11,042 bases of DNA from Collinsella sp. (GTDB taxonomy: Bacteria > Actinomycetota > Coriobacteriia > Coriobacteriales > Coriobacteriaceae). Under the pieces are notes generated by a model. The model searched no databases. It had not been told where the DNA came from and saw only the letters and a program-made list of their open reading frames with translations. Location: assembly GCA_014871665.1 (NCBI GenBank), contig WGSL01000064.1, positions 1-11,042 of the forward strand, given 5' to 3'. Made by a program: the position numbers and the translations under genes. Position 1 is the first letter of the stretch, and the number at the start of each line of letters is the position of its first letter. Shown here piece by piece: positions 1 through 6,901 of this stretch.

Positions 1-52
1 GAATTATTTAGAATCGAAGCGCTTGAACAGCTAGCAGGCTTAATCGTTTTCT

Positions 53-1042
53 TCACTTTGCCAGCCCTCTCTCGAACGCCTTTTTGCTCGCCTTCAGCTT
101 TTCCCCTCGACAACTGAAAAAATCCTTTGCAAATGCCGTCATGCCTTGACCTTCGAAACCGAGTTTTGCCGCAACGGCAAAAGTCCTGTCGATAACCCGA
201 TACAATTTTTCTATGGAGCTCTCATCGGGAAAATTAGGACTACCTCCCGGCATTAGCTCTGAGGAATGGATCATGAACATCGCGTAGTCGTCATTTTTTT
301 TGGAAACGTCTCGCAGAAGCGAAGTTAAAGAACTCGCCGAAGGGTTCATAGAAGGCCTCAGCCACTGCCATTGTCCCATCACAAGCCGCTTGCCCTGTCG
401 AAGAACGTCGCGTGGCTCGTGCACAGCATCGAGGGCAAATCTATTGGTTCGTCGGATGGTCATAGGTACCTCGAGCAAACCTGGGCGGACCTCATAGGGC
501 AACTCATCCGACATCGAATAGTCTGAACCCGGCATACCACTCTGACCGAGAGCCCCCTCCCAACTCATGTGAGGGGTCACGGAGCAATCGACAACAAAAC
601 CACGCTCGGCCAAAAGGGCGATGTAGCGCTCGTCAAGAGCCCATCTCCCGGACCTATGGGAAGTAATCGGCGCCTCAAAGTTGCTTTGCAGAGCATCGAG
701 AAGAGCGTCTATTTTTGAGGCCATCTGACTCTCGGTGTATTCGATGAGGTATGCGCGCTGGTCAGTAACGGTCTCAAGCGGAAACTCCGGGGGATTGTTC
801 CATGCGTGAAGATGCATGCCAATCTCGCACAACCCGGCATCATTCTTTGGCTTCATGTATTGAACGAAACGTTCGTCATTGCACATCTCCCAATTCGTAA
901 GCCAGGTTGGGATAAACCCATATCGCTCGCAGAGCTCCTGAAACCTTGGAAGATACAATGTGTTTTCAGTAGATATTCCACGAGAAACATCCCACTGGTT
1001 ATCAGCTTCAGTGTCAATCGTGATAAGGAGCTTCTTGCTCAT
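53..1042 (-). CDS. NodB/WalW-like polysaccharide deacetylase family protein
   Basis: This is a 329-residue protein with the polysaccharide deacetylase (carbohydrate esterase 4) fold, closest in pattern to the WalW-type branch. An early strand ends in ITIDTEAD (residues 7-14), which supplies the family's metal-binding Asp (D10). It is followed by EIGMHLHAWNNPP (73-85) with H77 and H79, and then a SHRSGRW motif (128-134). The known family role is metal-dependent removal of N- or O-acyl groups from sugars; the actual substrate here is unknown. No signal peptide is visible, so it would act in the cytoplasm, for example on lipid-linked repeat units or sugar intermediates. I chose ATG at 1042 rather than the in-frame GTG at 1051 because GGAAGG (1051-1056) lies 8 bases before the ATG and overlaps the GTG. 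The start overlaps the end of the preceding glycosyltransferase gene by 29 bases. It is the last operon gene seen here; the 52 bases beyond its TGA show no clear gene or terminator. Confidence 0.75.
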   Translation of the reverse strand: MSKKLLITIDTEADNQWDVSRGISTENTLYLPRFQELCERYGFIPTWLTNWEMCNDERFVQYMKPKNDAGLCEIGMHLHAWNNPPEFPLETVTDQRAYLIEYTESQMASKIDALLDALQSNFEAPITSHRSGRWALDERYIALLAERGFVVDCSVTPHMSWEGALGQSGMPGSDYSMSDELPYEVRPGLLEVPMTIRRTNRFALDAVHEPRDVLRQGKRLVMGQWQWLRPSMNPSASSLTSLLRDVSKKNDDYAMFMIHSSELMPGGSPNFPDESSIEKLYRVIDRTFAVAAKLGFEGQGMTAFAKDFFSCRGEKLKASKKAFERGLAK

Positions 1043-2201
1043 CAATCGCACCTTCCAATATTGAAAGAAATGTGTCCGCCTGAGTACTTACTAGAAAACC
1101 ACGCGCTGTTTCAACGGCTCGATCCCCCATGCGACAGCGAAGCGCCGCATCGTTTATTAAGCCTATAGTCTTATCAACAAGACCTACCGGGGATCCGTTG
1201 GGAACGATGTACCCGTCAAACCCATCCGTAATAATTGAACGAGGGCCATCGTTATCAAATGCTACGCAGGGAACGCCGTGAGACATACCCTCTAAGATAG
1301 ATAGTCCGAAACCTTCCCAGCGGGATGGCGAGATGAGCACACTTGCGTGCACGTAATAATCGTCTGGGTTTGATACAAAGCCTTCAAATATCATTTGAAA
1401 AGGTAGCTCGGCATCGGAAACCCAGCGCTCAAGTTCACTACGGTAGGGACCATCTCCGACGACTTCAAATAGTCCTTCAAACCCCGACTCGGCAAGCCCA
1501 CTGGCAATAGCGGGCAAATAGTCCGCTCCCTTCGAGCCGGAATCGAGGCGACCGCAATACAGGACACAATTCTCAGCCTTACTTCTTAAACCAAGATCAG
1601 TAATAGAGTTGGGAAGAACGAACGCCGAGCATCCCAACTCTCTTTCATATACCTTTCGGCTCTCGTCAGTTAGAACGAAGTTGACGGAACAGTGCTCAAT
1701 CGCATCTCTATACAGTTCTGTGAGTCCATAATAGCCTCTGCCCTTCTGGCGAAAATATCCCTCATAGGTGCTATGCTGCCAACCGCACACCTTTGCCTCA
1801 AATCCCTCACACATATAAACGGCAAATATCGTATGCAAAGGATCGCAACCAACAACGAAGTCGAAATGCCCATCAGCAAGGCGAGAGCGCATTAAGTTAA
1901 ACTCTTCGCCAGTTAGAATCGATTCGGGAAATCGCCCGTTATGAATTCGGGGACGAGGAAATCCAGTATGTTGTCTCACTTTTGAAACACATCTAGAAAT
2001 TATCGAACGCTTGCCAGTCGGCTCAACCTCGAGAATCTGTACCCTATTGGAAAGACCATAAGGGTTGGCATTTAGATTAGGTCCATCCATAAGCACTGCA
2101 ATGTGCTCACCACGATTAGCAAGCTCATTTGCAAGCAGAACAACGGCCCTCTGAACACCTCCGAGCGTTTCAAGCGACTGGCACAGAAAGCAGATTCTCA
2201 T
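1014..2201 (-). CDS. GT4-family glycosyltransferase
   Basis: This 395-residue protein has the two-domain GT-B fold of glycosyltransferase family 4. The N-terminal acceptor domain opens with a strand followed by LGGVQRAV (13-20), the glycine-rich loop typical of the family. The C-terminal donor-binding domain begins near residue 210 with VLYCGRLD. It carries the EX7E motif (E296 to E304, EGFGLSILE), followed by a conserved GVPCVAFDNDGP segment (309-320). Such enzymes are retaining and transfer sugar from a nucleotide donor to a growing lipid-linked oligosaccharide on the inner face of the membrane. Donor and linkage cannot be read from the sequence. Length is normal and the gene looks intact. 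The ATG at 2201 is preceded by AAAGGTGAT (2214-2222), which lies in the last codons of the polymerase gene. Only 6 bases separate the two genes, so translation is probably coupled. Confidence 0.9.
   Translation of the reverse strand: MRICFLCQSLETLGGVQRAVVLLANELANRGEHIAVLMDGPNLNANPYGLSNRVQILEVEPTGKRSIISRCVSKVRQHTGFPRPRIHNGRFPESILTGEEFNLMRSRLADGHFDFVVGCDPLHTIFAVYMCEGFEAKVCGWQHSTYEGYFRQKGRGYYGLTELYRDAIEHCSVNFVLTDESRKVYERELGCSAFVLPNSITDLGLRSKAENCVLYCGRLDSGSKGADYLPAIASGLAESGFEGLFEVVGDGPYRSELERWVSDAELPFQMIFEGFVSNPDDYYVHASVLISPSRWEGFGLSILEGMSHGVPCVAFDNDGPRSIITDGFDGYIVPNGSPVGLVDKTIGLINDAALRCRMGDRAVETARGFLVSTQADTFLSILEGAIDEQEAPYHD
1051..1056 (-). promoter_or_regulatory. Ribosome binding site (deacetylase-like gene)
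   Basis: GGAAGG on the minus strand lies 8 bases before the ATG at 1042 and inside the upstream glycosyltransferase gene. It overlaps the alternative GTG start at 1051, so it favours the ATG. Confidence 0.55.
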
Positions 2202-2207
2202 GTCAGA

Positions 2208-3464
2208 CTACTCATCACCTTTAAGTTCGGACCGCTTTTTATATTCTATAAATTGCGATGCACATAGAAACATCCATGTGATCAAGACACACCGAAGCAT
2301 TCCATCTTGAGCTACGCAAATTGAAGAGTAAGTATTGACGTGAAAAAAATACAATGCGAGAAGTAGTGCCGAGACAGCTCCGGTTTTGCGGAAAACATAG
2401 ATGACAGGCAGAATAAACAATACGATGCCCAAAAGAGCTGAGAACGCAATCCCATACATAAATGCAAACCTGAGTAGAGGATACTCGAGGGCAACCACCA
2501 AGGAGGCCCTTGCATAAGAGGTATAGCCAGTATCAAAAGGATGGCCCTGAAACCAATCGTAACGAATAATTCCAGCCCTCGTCATCTCTTCAAGCTTGGT
2601 ATTTCTTGAGGAAGTAATGTCGCCCGCCGCGATTCCCATTACGACACGCTCAATCAGCGTGTCAATAATTCCGAATGCATACAGCAGCAACATTCCAAAT
2701 ACGATTACAACGATATATCTAATATTCTCAGTGCTCGAAAAAGAAATCAGGATCATCGACAGCAACACAACGGCAGCCGAACGGCTTCCTGTTAATACAA
2801 CAATAAAAACGGCAATTAATGTAACTAGGATTTGATTATTATCCAGATTCATTGCCTTAGATGCAAAAATGTTCAGGGCAAAATAAGCGAGCGCAATCTC
2901 AGCCGTCAAAAGACTATGGCCCATATAAGAAACCAATCGACTCGAAGAGGTCAACCATTCAAGCCCCTCAGTCCCATAAAAAGAACCAATAGTCCTTGAA
3001 ACGGCATATCCAGTCACCAGATCAAGCGCCGCGCATGCAGCAATAACTGCAACAGAAAAGTTAATGCTTTTCAAAAAGCCCTTAAACAGGCTGGGAAAGA
3101 TGGTTTCCGGAACAACCACAAGCAGAATGAGGAGCGGTGCCCACTCAGCAATATAAACCGAAATTGGCGCACCGGCCACATGGAGCAACACTCCGCAAGC
3201 AGCGACTAAAATTAGTTTGACAAGCGATATTGTTCTTGATATTGCATATTTATGTCCCAACATATAGAGTAGCAGCCAGAAAATAGCGAATATAGCCAAA
3301 GGGTTTAAAGCCCAAATAGCTTCTGAGCCAGGAATAAGCTTGTACCTAAGCAGATAAGGAGTTAAAAAAAGCGAAGCGCCAAGAAGATTGCCGACTCGAC
3401 GCCCCATTGTTTCATCTTGAAAACCAGGTCTAGTATTCTCTTGCGAGTTAAATAGAACACTCAT
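2208..3464 (-). CDS. wzy: Wzy-like O-antigen/capsule repeat-unit polymerase
   Basis: This 418-residue integral membrane protein has roughly ten to twelve hydrophobic segments, for example around residues 25-40, 50-70, 80-97, 103-120, 137-153, 187-201, 211-226, 229-241, 249-266, 333-357, 362-380 and 390-405. The TGSRSAAVVLL stretch (225-235) after a long hydrophobic helix is a recognisable feature of O-antigen polymerases and ligases. A longer polar loop around 275-320 is the expected extracytoplasmic loop. Wzy proteins join undecaprenyl-linked repeat units into polymer at the outer face of the cytoplasmic membrane. Assignment rests on topology and this motif, since family sequences diverge strongly. 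An in-frame GTG exists at 3485, but ATG at 3464 overlaps the upstream TGA as ATGA, a classic coupled start, so I chose it. Sampled base composition is about 35% G+C, much lower than at the right end of the window. Confidence 0.82.
   Translation of the reverse strand: MSVLFNSQENTRPGFQDETMGRRVGNLLGASLFLTPYLLRYKLIPGSEAIWALNPLAIFAIFWLLLYMLGHKYAISRTISLVKLILVAACGVLLHVAGAPISVYIAEWAPLLILLVVVPETIFPSLFKGFLKSINFSVAVIAACAALDLVTGYAVSRTIGSFYGTEGLEWLTSSSRLVSYMGHSLLTAEIALAYFALNIFASKAMNLDNNQILVTLIAVFIVVLTGSRSAAVVLLSMILISFSSTENIRYIVVIVFGMLLLYAFGIIDTLIERVVMGIAAGDITSSRNTKLEEMTRAGIIRYDWFQGHPFDTGYTSYARASLVVALEYPLLRFAFMYGIAFSALLGIVLFILPVIYVFRKTGAVSALLLALYFFHVNTYSSICVAQDGMLRCVLITWMFLCASQFIEYKKRSELKGDE
2214..2222 (-). 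promoter_or_regulatory. Ribosome binding site (GT4 gene at 1014-2201)
   Basis: AAAGGTGAT closely matches the complement of the 16S rRNA 3' end. It sits 12 bases before the ATG at 2201, within the final codons of the upstream polymerase gene. Confidence 0.55.
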
Positions 3465-4525
3465 TGAGCAACAACTCGAATCCACTCATCAGCAATCTCA
3501 CCAACAGCAAGCTTTTTACGCACGTCAGCTGCCGCAATACCGAGTTTCTCGGCAAGCCCATTCTCATCAGCGATGCGTTCCATCGCCGCCTCTAGCATTT
3601 TTTCGCTTCCGACAGGAACCAAAAGTCCGTTTTCTCCATCACGAATCACCATGCGCGCACCGCCGCAGGGGCAATCGGTGCAAATCACCGGCATGCCTAT
3701 AGCCATTGCTTCAAGCATGGAATTTGAGAGACCTTCGTAGTCGCTGGGAAGTACAAACATTCCTGCGTCACGAACATAGTTATGAACATCCTGGAGACCA
3801 TGATTGATAACGATCTTATCCTCAATCCCAAGATCACTTGCCAAGGACATAAGAGAGTTCCGCTCGGAGCCATCACCGTAAATCTCAAGCGTCCAATCGC
3901 TGTGGGTTTGCAAAAAGATTGCGAAGGCGCGTAAGAGCATCTCTAGGTTTTTCTGCTTATTCAATCGGCAGAAGCACACCACGGTATTTCTGCGCTTGCC
4001 AACAAAGGGTATCGGTAGACCCTCTTTAACAGGATTAAGAATTACTGTCTTTTTGACCTTATCTGAGAAGTACGCAGCCGCTTCATCGGTTTGGCACACA
4101 AGCATATCCGCATGTCTATACAGGCGTTCGCGCAGCCAATCGGTCTTTTTACCACTCCCCACCCGGGCGGGATCGTTGCGCTCGCTAATGACTAAACGAT
4201 TAGGAAGGCCCGCAAGGGCAATCACGGCCTGCATATTCACAAAGTACTCAAATGCGATAATACAGGCGCTAGAGTTACGTTTCGCGACGGCATGAAGCCA
4301 GGCAATGCGACGCCCCTTGGTAGCGGTGTCTGAGCCCTGAGGGCCATATTCCTTCTGGATACCGTCTGCCAATGCGTACTCACCGTCGAAGTCGTTGTAG
4401 ACGGCGATGCCCACGCGCTTGCCGCGGGCATTGAACTCTGCGGCAAGCACACATATCACGCGCGCCGCACCCCCGTTTGCAAGTGCGTTGCTCACAAATA
4501 TGATGTCTCGGTTCTCTAGAGTCAC
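3461..4525 (-). CDS. GT4-family glycosyltransferase
   Basis: This is a 354-residue GT-B glycosyltransferase of family 4. The N-terminus has a strand followed by NGGAARVICVLA (17-28), then SERNDP (114-119) in the acceptor domain. The donor domain begins at CFCRLNKQKN (184-193), followed by IYGDGSER (215-222). The EX7E motif is E264 to E272 (EGLSNSMLE), followed by GMPVICTDCPCGGAR (277-291). The CPCGG segment resembles that of enzymes that use UDP-HexNAc or UDP-galactose donors, but the donor is not certain. It would add one sugar to the lipid-linked repeat unit at the cytoplasmic face. The start is GTG at 4525, preceded by AAGGGG (4530-4535) at short spacing. The end overlaps the polymerase start by 4 bases. 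Eighteen to nineteen bases separate it from the DUF1919 gene. It appears full length. Confidence 0.9.
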   Translation of the reverse strand: MTLENRDIIFVSNALANGGAARVICVLAAEFNARGKRVGIAVYNDFDGEYALADGIQKEYGPQGSDTATKGRRIAWLHAVAKRNSSACIIAFEYFVNMQAVIALAGLPNRLVISERNDPARVGSGKKTDWLRERLYRHADMLVCQTDEAAAYFSDKVKKTVILNPVKEGLPIPFVGKRRNTVVCFCRLNKQKNLEMLLRAFAIFLQTHSDWTLEIYGDGSERNSLMSLASDLGIEDKIVINHGLQDVHNYVRDAGMFVLPSDYEGLSNSMLEAMAIGMPVICTDCPCGGARMVIRDGENGLLVPVGSEKMLEAAMERIADENGLAEKLGIAAADVRKKLAVGEIADEWIRVVAQ

Positions 4526-4544
4526 GTTTCCCCTTATTATCCTA

Positions 4545-5117
4545 TCAAGCTCCGAAGCAGCTGTTTATATACTCAGTCACGTTGAACGATCGGTTCGCAC
4601 CGAAGGGCTCCCACGACGCCAAGATGAATTCGCTGTTCTTCGGGCAGTGGATACGCTTGCAGCATTTCAAATCAGGGTGTTCCTTGGCCGCAAATATGAG
4701 CTTATGCTCAAGTGGAAGCGCGTCAAATGCTTTCAAGTCCTCTTCGGTGGCCCCATTCTGGTCGTTCAGTTTGAAGATCAGCCGGTCGTGATTGACACGT
4801 CTCACGCGGCTCTCCCACTTGCGGCGGGCAGTCTCCTCGTCATGGTGGTGCAGCATGTGAAGCTCCACGTCTCCAATGCGCCCGATTAGGTACGTCCCCC
4901 AGTTGTCATTGGCACTGAGGGGGCCTTTCCACTTGGACTCATCGGCTGAGATGAACTTAAGCGGTTCGGCTAGGTAGCGGTCAAGGTCCGCACAGAACCG
5001 CACGAAGTCGCTCGGCATGATGAACATTCCTACCGTGGGAGTGTCCTTTCGCATGCCGTAACTCTCATATATTGTGCCACCCCAGCAGTTGTTCGAGATG
5101 ATGGTGAACCCGTCCAC
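4545..5117 (-). CDS. DUF1919 family protein
   Basis: This 190-residue protein matches the pattern of the uncharacterised DUF1919 family, which is common in capsule and exopolysaccharide loci. It opens with FTIISNNCWGG (4-14), then TPTVGMFIMPSDF (27-38). A His-rich segment LHMLHHHDEETARRKWESR (86-104) is followed by DRLIFKLNDQNG (111-122), and LEHKLIFAAKEH (136-147) comes later. The biochemical function is not established; a role in sugar transfer or modification is only guessed from context. The reading frame is open as far as an ATG at 5225 (226 residues). I prefer GTG at 5117 because a strong AAGGAGG (5124-5130) precedes it by 6 bases and the conserved domain starts at once. The extra 36 residues of the longer version are basic and overlap the restored reading frame of the upstream acyltransferase gene. 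Confidence 0.85.
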   Translation of the reverse strand: MDGFTIISNNCWGGTIYESYGMRKDTPTVGMFIMPSDFVRFCADLDRYLAEPLKFISADESKWKGPLSANDNWGTYLIGRIGDVELHMLHHHDEETARRKWESRVRRVNHDRLIFKLNDQNGATEEDLKAFDALPLEHKLIFAAKEHPDLKCCKRIHCPKNSEFILASWEPFGANRSFNVTEYINSCFGA

Positions 5118-5118
5118 C

Positions 5119-5318
5119 TCAAGCCTCCTTGCGCGGACCCTGCAGGTCCTGGGTAGCCATAGCCCGTTGCGTATCTTGAGTCGAATCGTTTCGCGTTTGA
5201 GTTTCTTGAGCTTTTGCAGGATCATCTAAGCCACTGCTTTCGCGAGTGATACGACGTACGATCCGTACTGGCATCCCCGCATACACGCCCGATTCCGACA
5301 GAGAGTGCGTAACGACGA
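5119..5318 (-). pseudogene. Out-of-frame 3' part of the acyltransferase gene
   Basis: This stretch, read one frame away from the upstream acyltransferase frame, encodes VVVTHSLSESGVYAGMPVRIV. That is the typical final coil and C-terminal signature of hexapeptide acyltransferases, with the AGxPxR(I/V) motif. It is followed by a polar tail of about 45 residues ending at TGA (5121-5119). That stop falls one base before the favoured GTG start of the DUF1919 gene and just after its Shine-Dalgarno site, which is the junction expected of two adjacent intact operon genes. It has no convincing start of its own and would be translated only if the frame were restored. Confidence 0.65.
5124..5130 (-). 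promoter_or_regulatory. Ribosome binding site deciding the DUF1919 start
   Basis: AAGGAGG is a near-perfect Shine-Dalgarno sequence 6 bases before the GTG at 5117. It supports the 190-residue form of the DUF1919 protein over the longer frame starting at 5225, which has no comparable site. Confidence 0.7.
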
Positions 5319-5789
5319 CCCCCCGACACATATTTTGTCTGCAAGGGAAACGCCCTTTGTAATTAGCACGTTAGCCCCTAGCCAACAGCGCTCGCCTATT
5401 ACCACGGGCGCGCTAATCAAATCGCCGTGCACGCCCTCCGCGTCGAACACGTGGTCGTGGTCGAACACACACGCATTCGGCCCGAGCATGGTTTGAGCGC
5501 CGATGTTCAAGTCTTCGGCAGCGACTACCCTGCAGTTGGTGTTGAGATAGCATCCCTCGCCGATACTCATATGGGCGTCCGAGCAAACCTGCAGGCGGCA
5601 GCGGTCATCGATGTACACGCCGGATCCGAACTCCATAACTCCTCCACGTTCCACATCAAGCCTGACTTTCCGACCAAGATATACGGGCTTGCCACCGCTC
5701 GGCAGTCGCAGCTTGTAACCCAGTCGCATCTTTGCACTCGCAACGCGCAGCGCGCTTGCAGACCATTTAATAAGCTTGCCTATTTGCAT
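5226..5789 (-). CDS. Hexapeptide-repeat (LbH) acyltransferase, C-terminus frameshifted
   Basis: As written this frame encodes 187 residues of a WbbJ/Maa-like left-handed beta-helix acyltransferase. Hexapeptide repeats run from about residue 37 to 157 (VYLGRKVRLD, MSIGEGCYLN, LNIGAQTMLG, VVIGERCWLGANV). The FDHDH motif (109-113) contains the catalytic-type His. These proteins O- or N-acetylate sugars using acetyl-CoA, in the cytoplasm. After G157 the sequence stops looking like the family and becomes Cys/Arg-rich (TLCRNRACMRGCQYG). The expected ending, VVVTHSLSESGVYAGMPVRIV, lies in the next frame. The switch point is a run of six G; seven G would give a 223-residue protein ending at 5119. The current product lacks the terminal coil and C-terminal segment that help bind acetyl-CoA and is probably inactive, unless the shift is a sequencing error or reversible. 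The ATG at 5789 follows GAGGGAG (5797-5803) by 7 bases and overlaps the upstream gene by 10. Confidence 0.8.
   Translation of the reverse strand: MQIGKLIKWSASALRVASAKMRLGYKLRLPSGGKPVYLGRKVRLDVERGGVMEFGSGVYIDDRCRLQVCSDAHMSIGEGCYLNTNCRVVAAEDLNIGAQTMLGPNACVFDHDHVFDAEGVHGDLISAPVVIGERCWLGANVLITKGVSLADKICVGGSSLRTLCRNRACMRGCQYGSYVVSLAKAVA
5319..5324 (-). repeat. G6 homopolymer at the frameshift point
   Basis: Six consecutive G on the minus strand (C on the plus strand) lie at codons 156-157 of the acyltransferase. Conserved protein sequence switches frame exactly here, and one added G reconnects the two parts as VGG-VVVTHS. Such tracts are prone to slipped-strand mispairing and also to sequencing indels. 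Confidence 0.7.
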
Positions 5790-6898
5790 TTCCCTACTCC
5801 CTCAAAGTACAAACGACGGAGCATCGTGGCATTTTCATTTATGTCGTAGCCGGCGGACTTCGCGCGCTTACACGCAGAAAGACTTTCGTCCATGCGGTTG
5901 ATATTCGTCATAGAATGTTCAACAGTATCCGCCCAGTCATTTACGTCAGCCTCGAGCGAAACTTGAGACACGAGCGCCGTTATTGCGCACTCGTCGGTAA
6001 TGGCGTCTGACATAACCACGGGAAGCCCGTTGAGTTGCCACTCCAGAACAACATTCGGAAACCCTTCGTACAGCGAAGGGAACACCATGCAGTCAAGTCC
6101 GTTGAGCAGTCTTGGCACATCGTCACGACGCCCCAGGAAACAAACCGCCTCAGCGACACCGAGTTCCTCAGTCTTCTCCTTAATCTCGGGTATCAAGTGA
6201 CCCTCTCCTATAAGGAATAGCCGCCTTGCAGAATTACGCCGATAAAGCTCCGCAAATACCTCGACTAGCTTGACATGATTCTTCTGCTCATTAAATCCGC
6301 CTACGTGCCCGAAGGCTGTCTCACTTTCGGTGAGTCCCAACTCCTCTCGTACGGCTTTTCTGGCTTGTGGGTTAAAAGCGTATGCTGGTAATTTTTTTCC
6401 GTTAGGGATGACAGTAAATGGGCGATTGCCGAAGAGCCATTTACCCGCATCTCGCCCACAGGCATATCTGTCCGTTAGACTTGATTGGAACAGTGGATTC
6501 AAAAGAAAGTTAGCAATCTTATGGGAGCACGTCGTGTTGTGCGAATGCGCGATGCGCATCTCTACACCATTCCTCGTTGCCTGGAAGAGCTCTATCGCAG
6601 CAAGCGCGCTGCTGCAACACACATGGACGACCTCGAAGTGTCTGCTCATTAGCAGGCACCTGAGAGCTCGAGAATAGGCAGTTAAATTATGTTGACGAGA
6701 CGGAAGCGTCACAACCTCGACCCCCGCCGCCTCAACGTCCTCGATAACGCTACGTTCTGCGTCGTCGTATGCAACAGTTGCGACCGATAGACCATCTAAG
6801 TCCATTGCTCCAAACGTCGCAACAAGCCATGCTGTGATTCCGTCTTTCAGAAGACCGTTGGTCGAAATGACCAAGACATTAATACAGTCATTGGCCAT
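5780..6898 (-). CDS. GT4-family glycosyltransferase (EpsF-like)
   Basis: This 372-residue GT-B glycosyltransferase of family 4 resembles the EpsF group of exopolysaccharide enzymes. It has an N-terminal strand followed by NGLLKDGITAWL (14-25) and the IAHSHNT motif (116-122). The donor domain begins near FGHVGGFNEQKNH (196-208), followed by LIGEGH (229-234). The EX7E motif is E278 to E286 (EGFPNVVLE), followed by GLPVVMSDAIT (291-301). It would transfer one sugar onto the lipid-linked intermediate at the cytoplasmic face; donor and acceptor are unknown. The ATG at 6898 follows AGGTG (6906-6910) by 7 bases and starts 3 bases after the stop of the TupA-like gene. The 3' end overlaps the acyltransferase start by 10 bases. 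It contains an A7 run (6392-6398) but is intact. Confidence 0.9.
   Translation of the reverse strand: MANDCINVLVISTNGLLKDGITAWLVATFGAMDLDGLSVATVAYDDAERSVIEDVEAAGVEVVTLPSRQHNLTAYSRALRCLLMSRHFEVVHVCCSSALAAIELFQATRNGVEMRIAHSHNTTCSHKIANFLLNPLFQSSLTDRYACGRDAGKWLFGNRPFTVIPNGKKLPAYAFNPQARKAVREELGLTESETAFGHVGGFNEQKNHVKLVEVFAELYRRNSARRLFLIGEGHLIPEIKEKTEELGVAEAVCFLGRRDDVPRLLNGLDCMVFPSLYEGFPNVVLEWQLNGLPVVMSDAITDECAITALVSQVSLEADVNDWADTVEHSMTNINRMDESLSACKRAKSAGYDINENATMLRRLYFEGVGKCK
5797..5803 (-). promoter_or_regulatory. Ribosome binding site (acyltransferase gene)
   Basis: GAGGGAG lies 7 bases before the ATG at 5789 and within the last codons of the upstream glycosyltransferase gene. It supports this start. 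Confidence 0.55.
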
Positions 6899-6901
6899 CT
6901 C

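Noticed and set aside
1..52. Possible terminator after the deacetylase-like gene
   Set aside because: The stretch contains short palindromes (AAGCGCTT, GCTAGC), but no stable stem followed by a T run in the minus-strand direction.
3364..3370. A7/T7 run in the polymerase gene as a frameshift site
   Set aside because: The frame and hydrophobic pattern continue unbroken on both sides; a seven-base run alone is not evidence.
6392..6398. A7 run in the EpsF-like glycosyltransferase as a frameshift site
   Set aside because: The protein is continuous and family motifs lie in one frame on both sides of the run.
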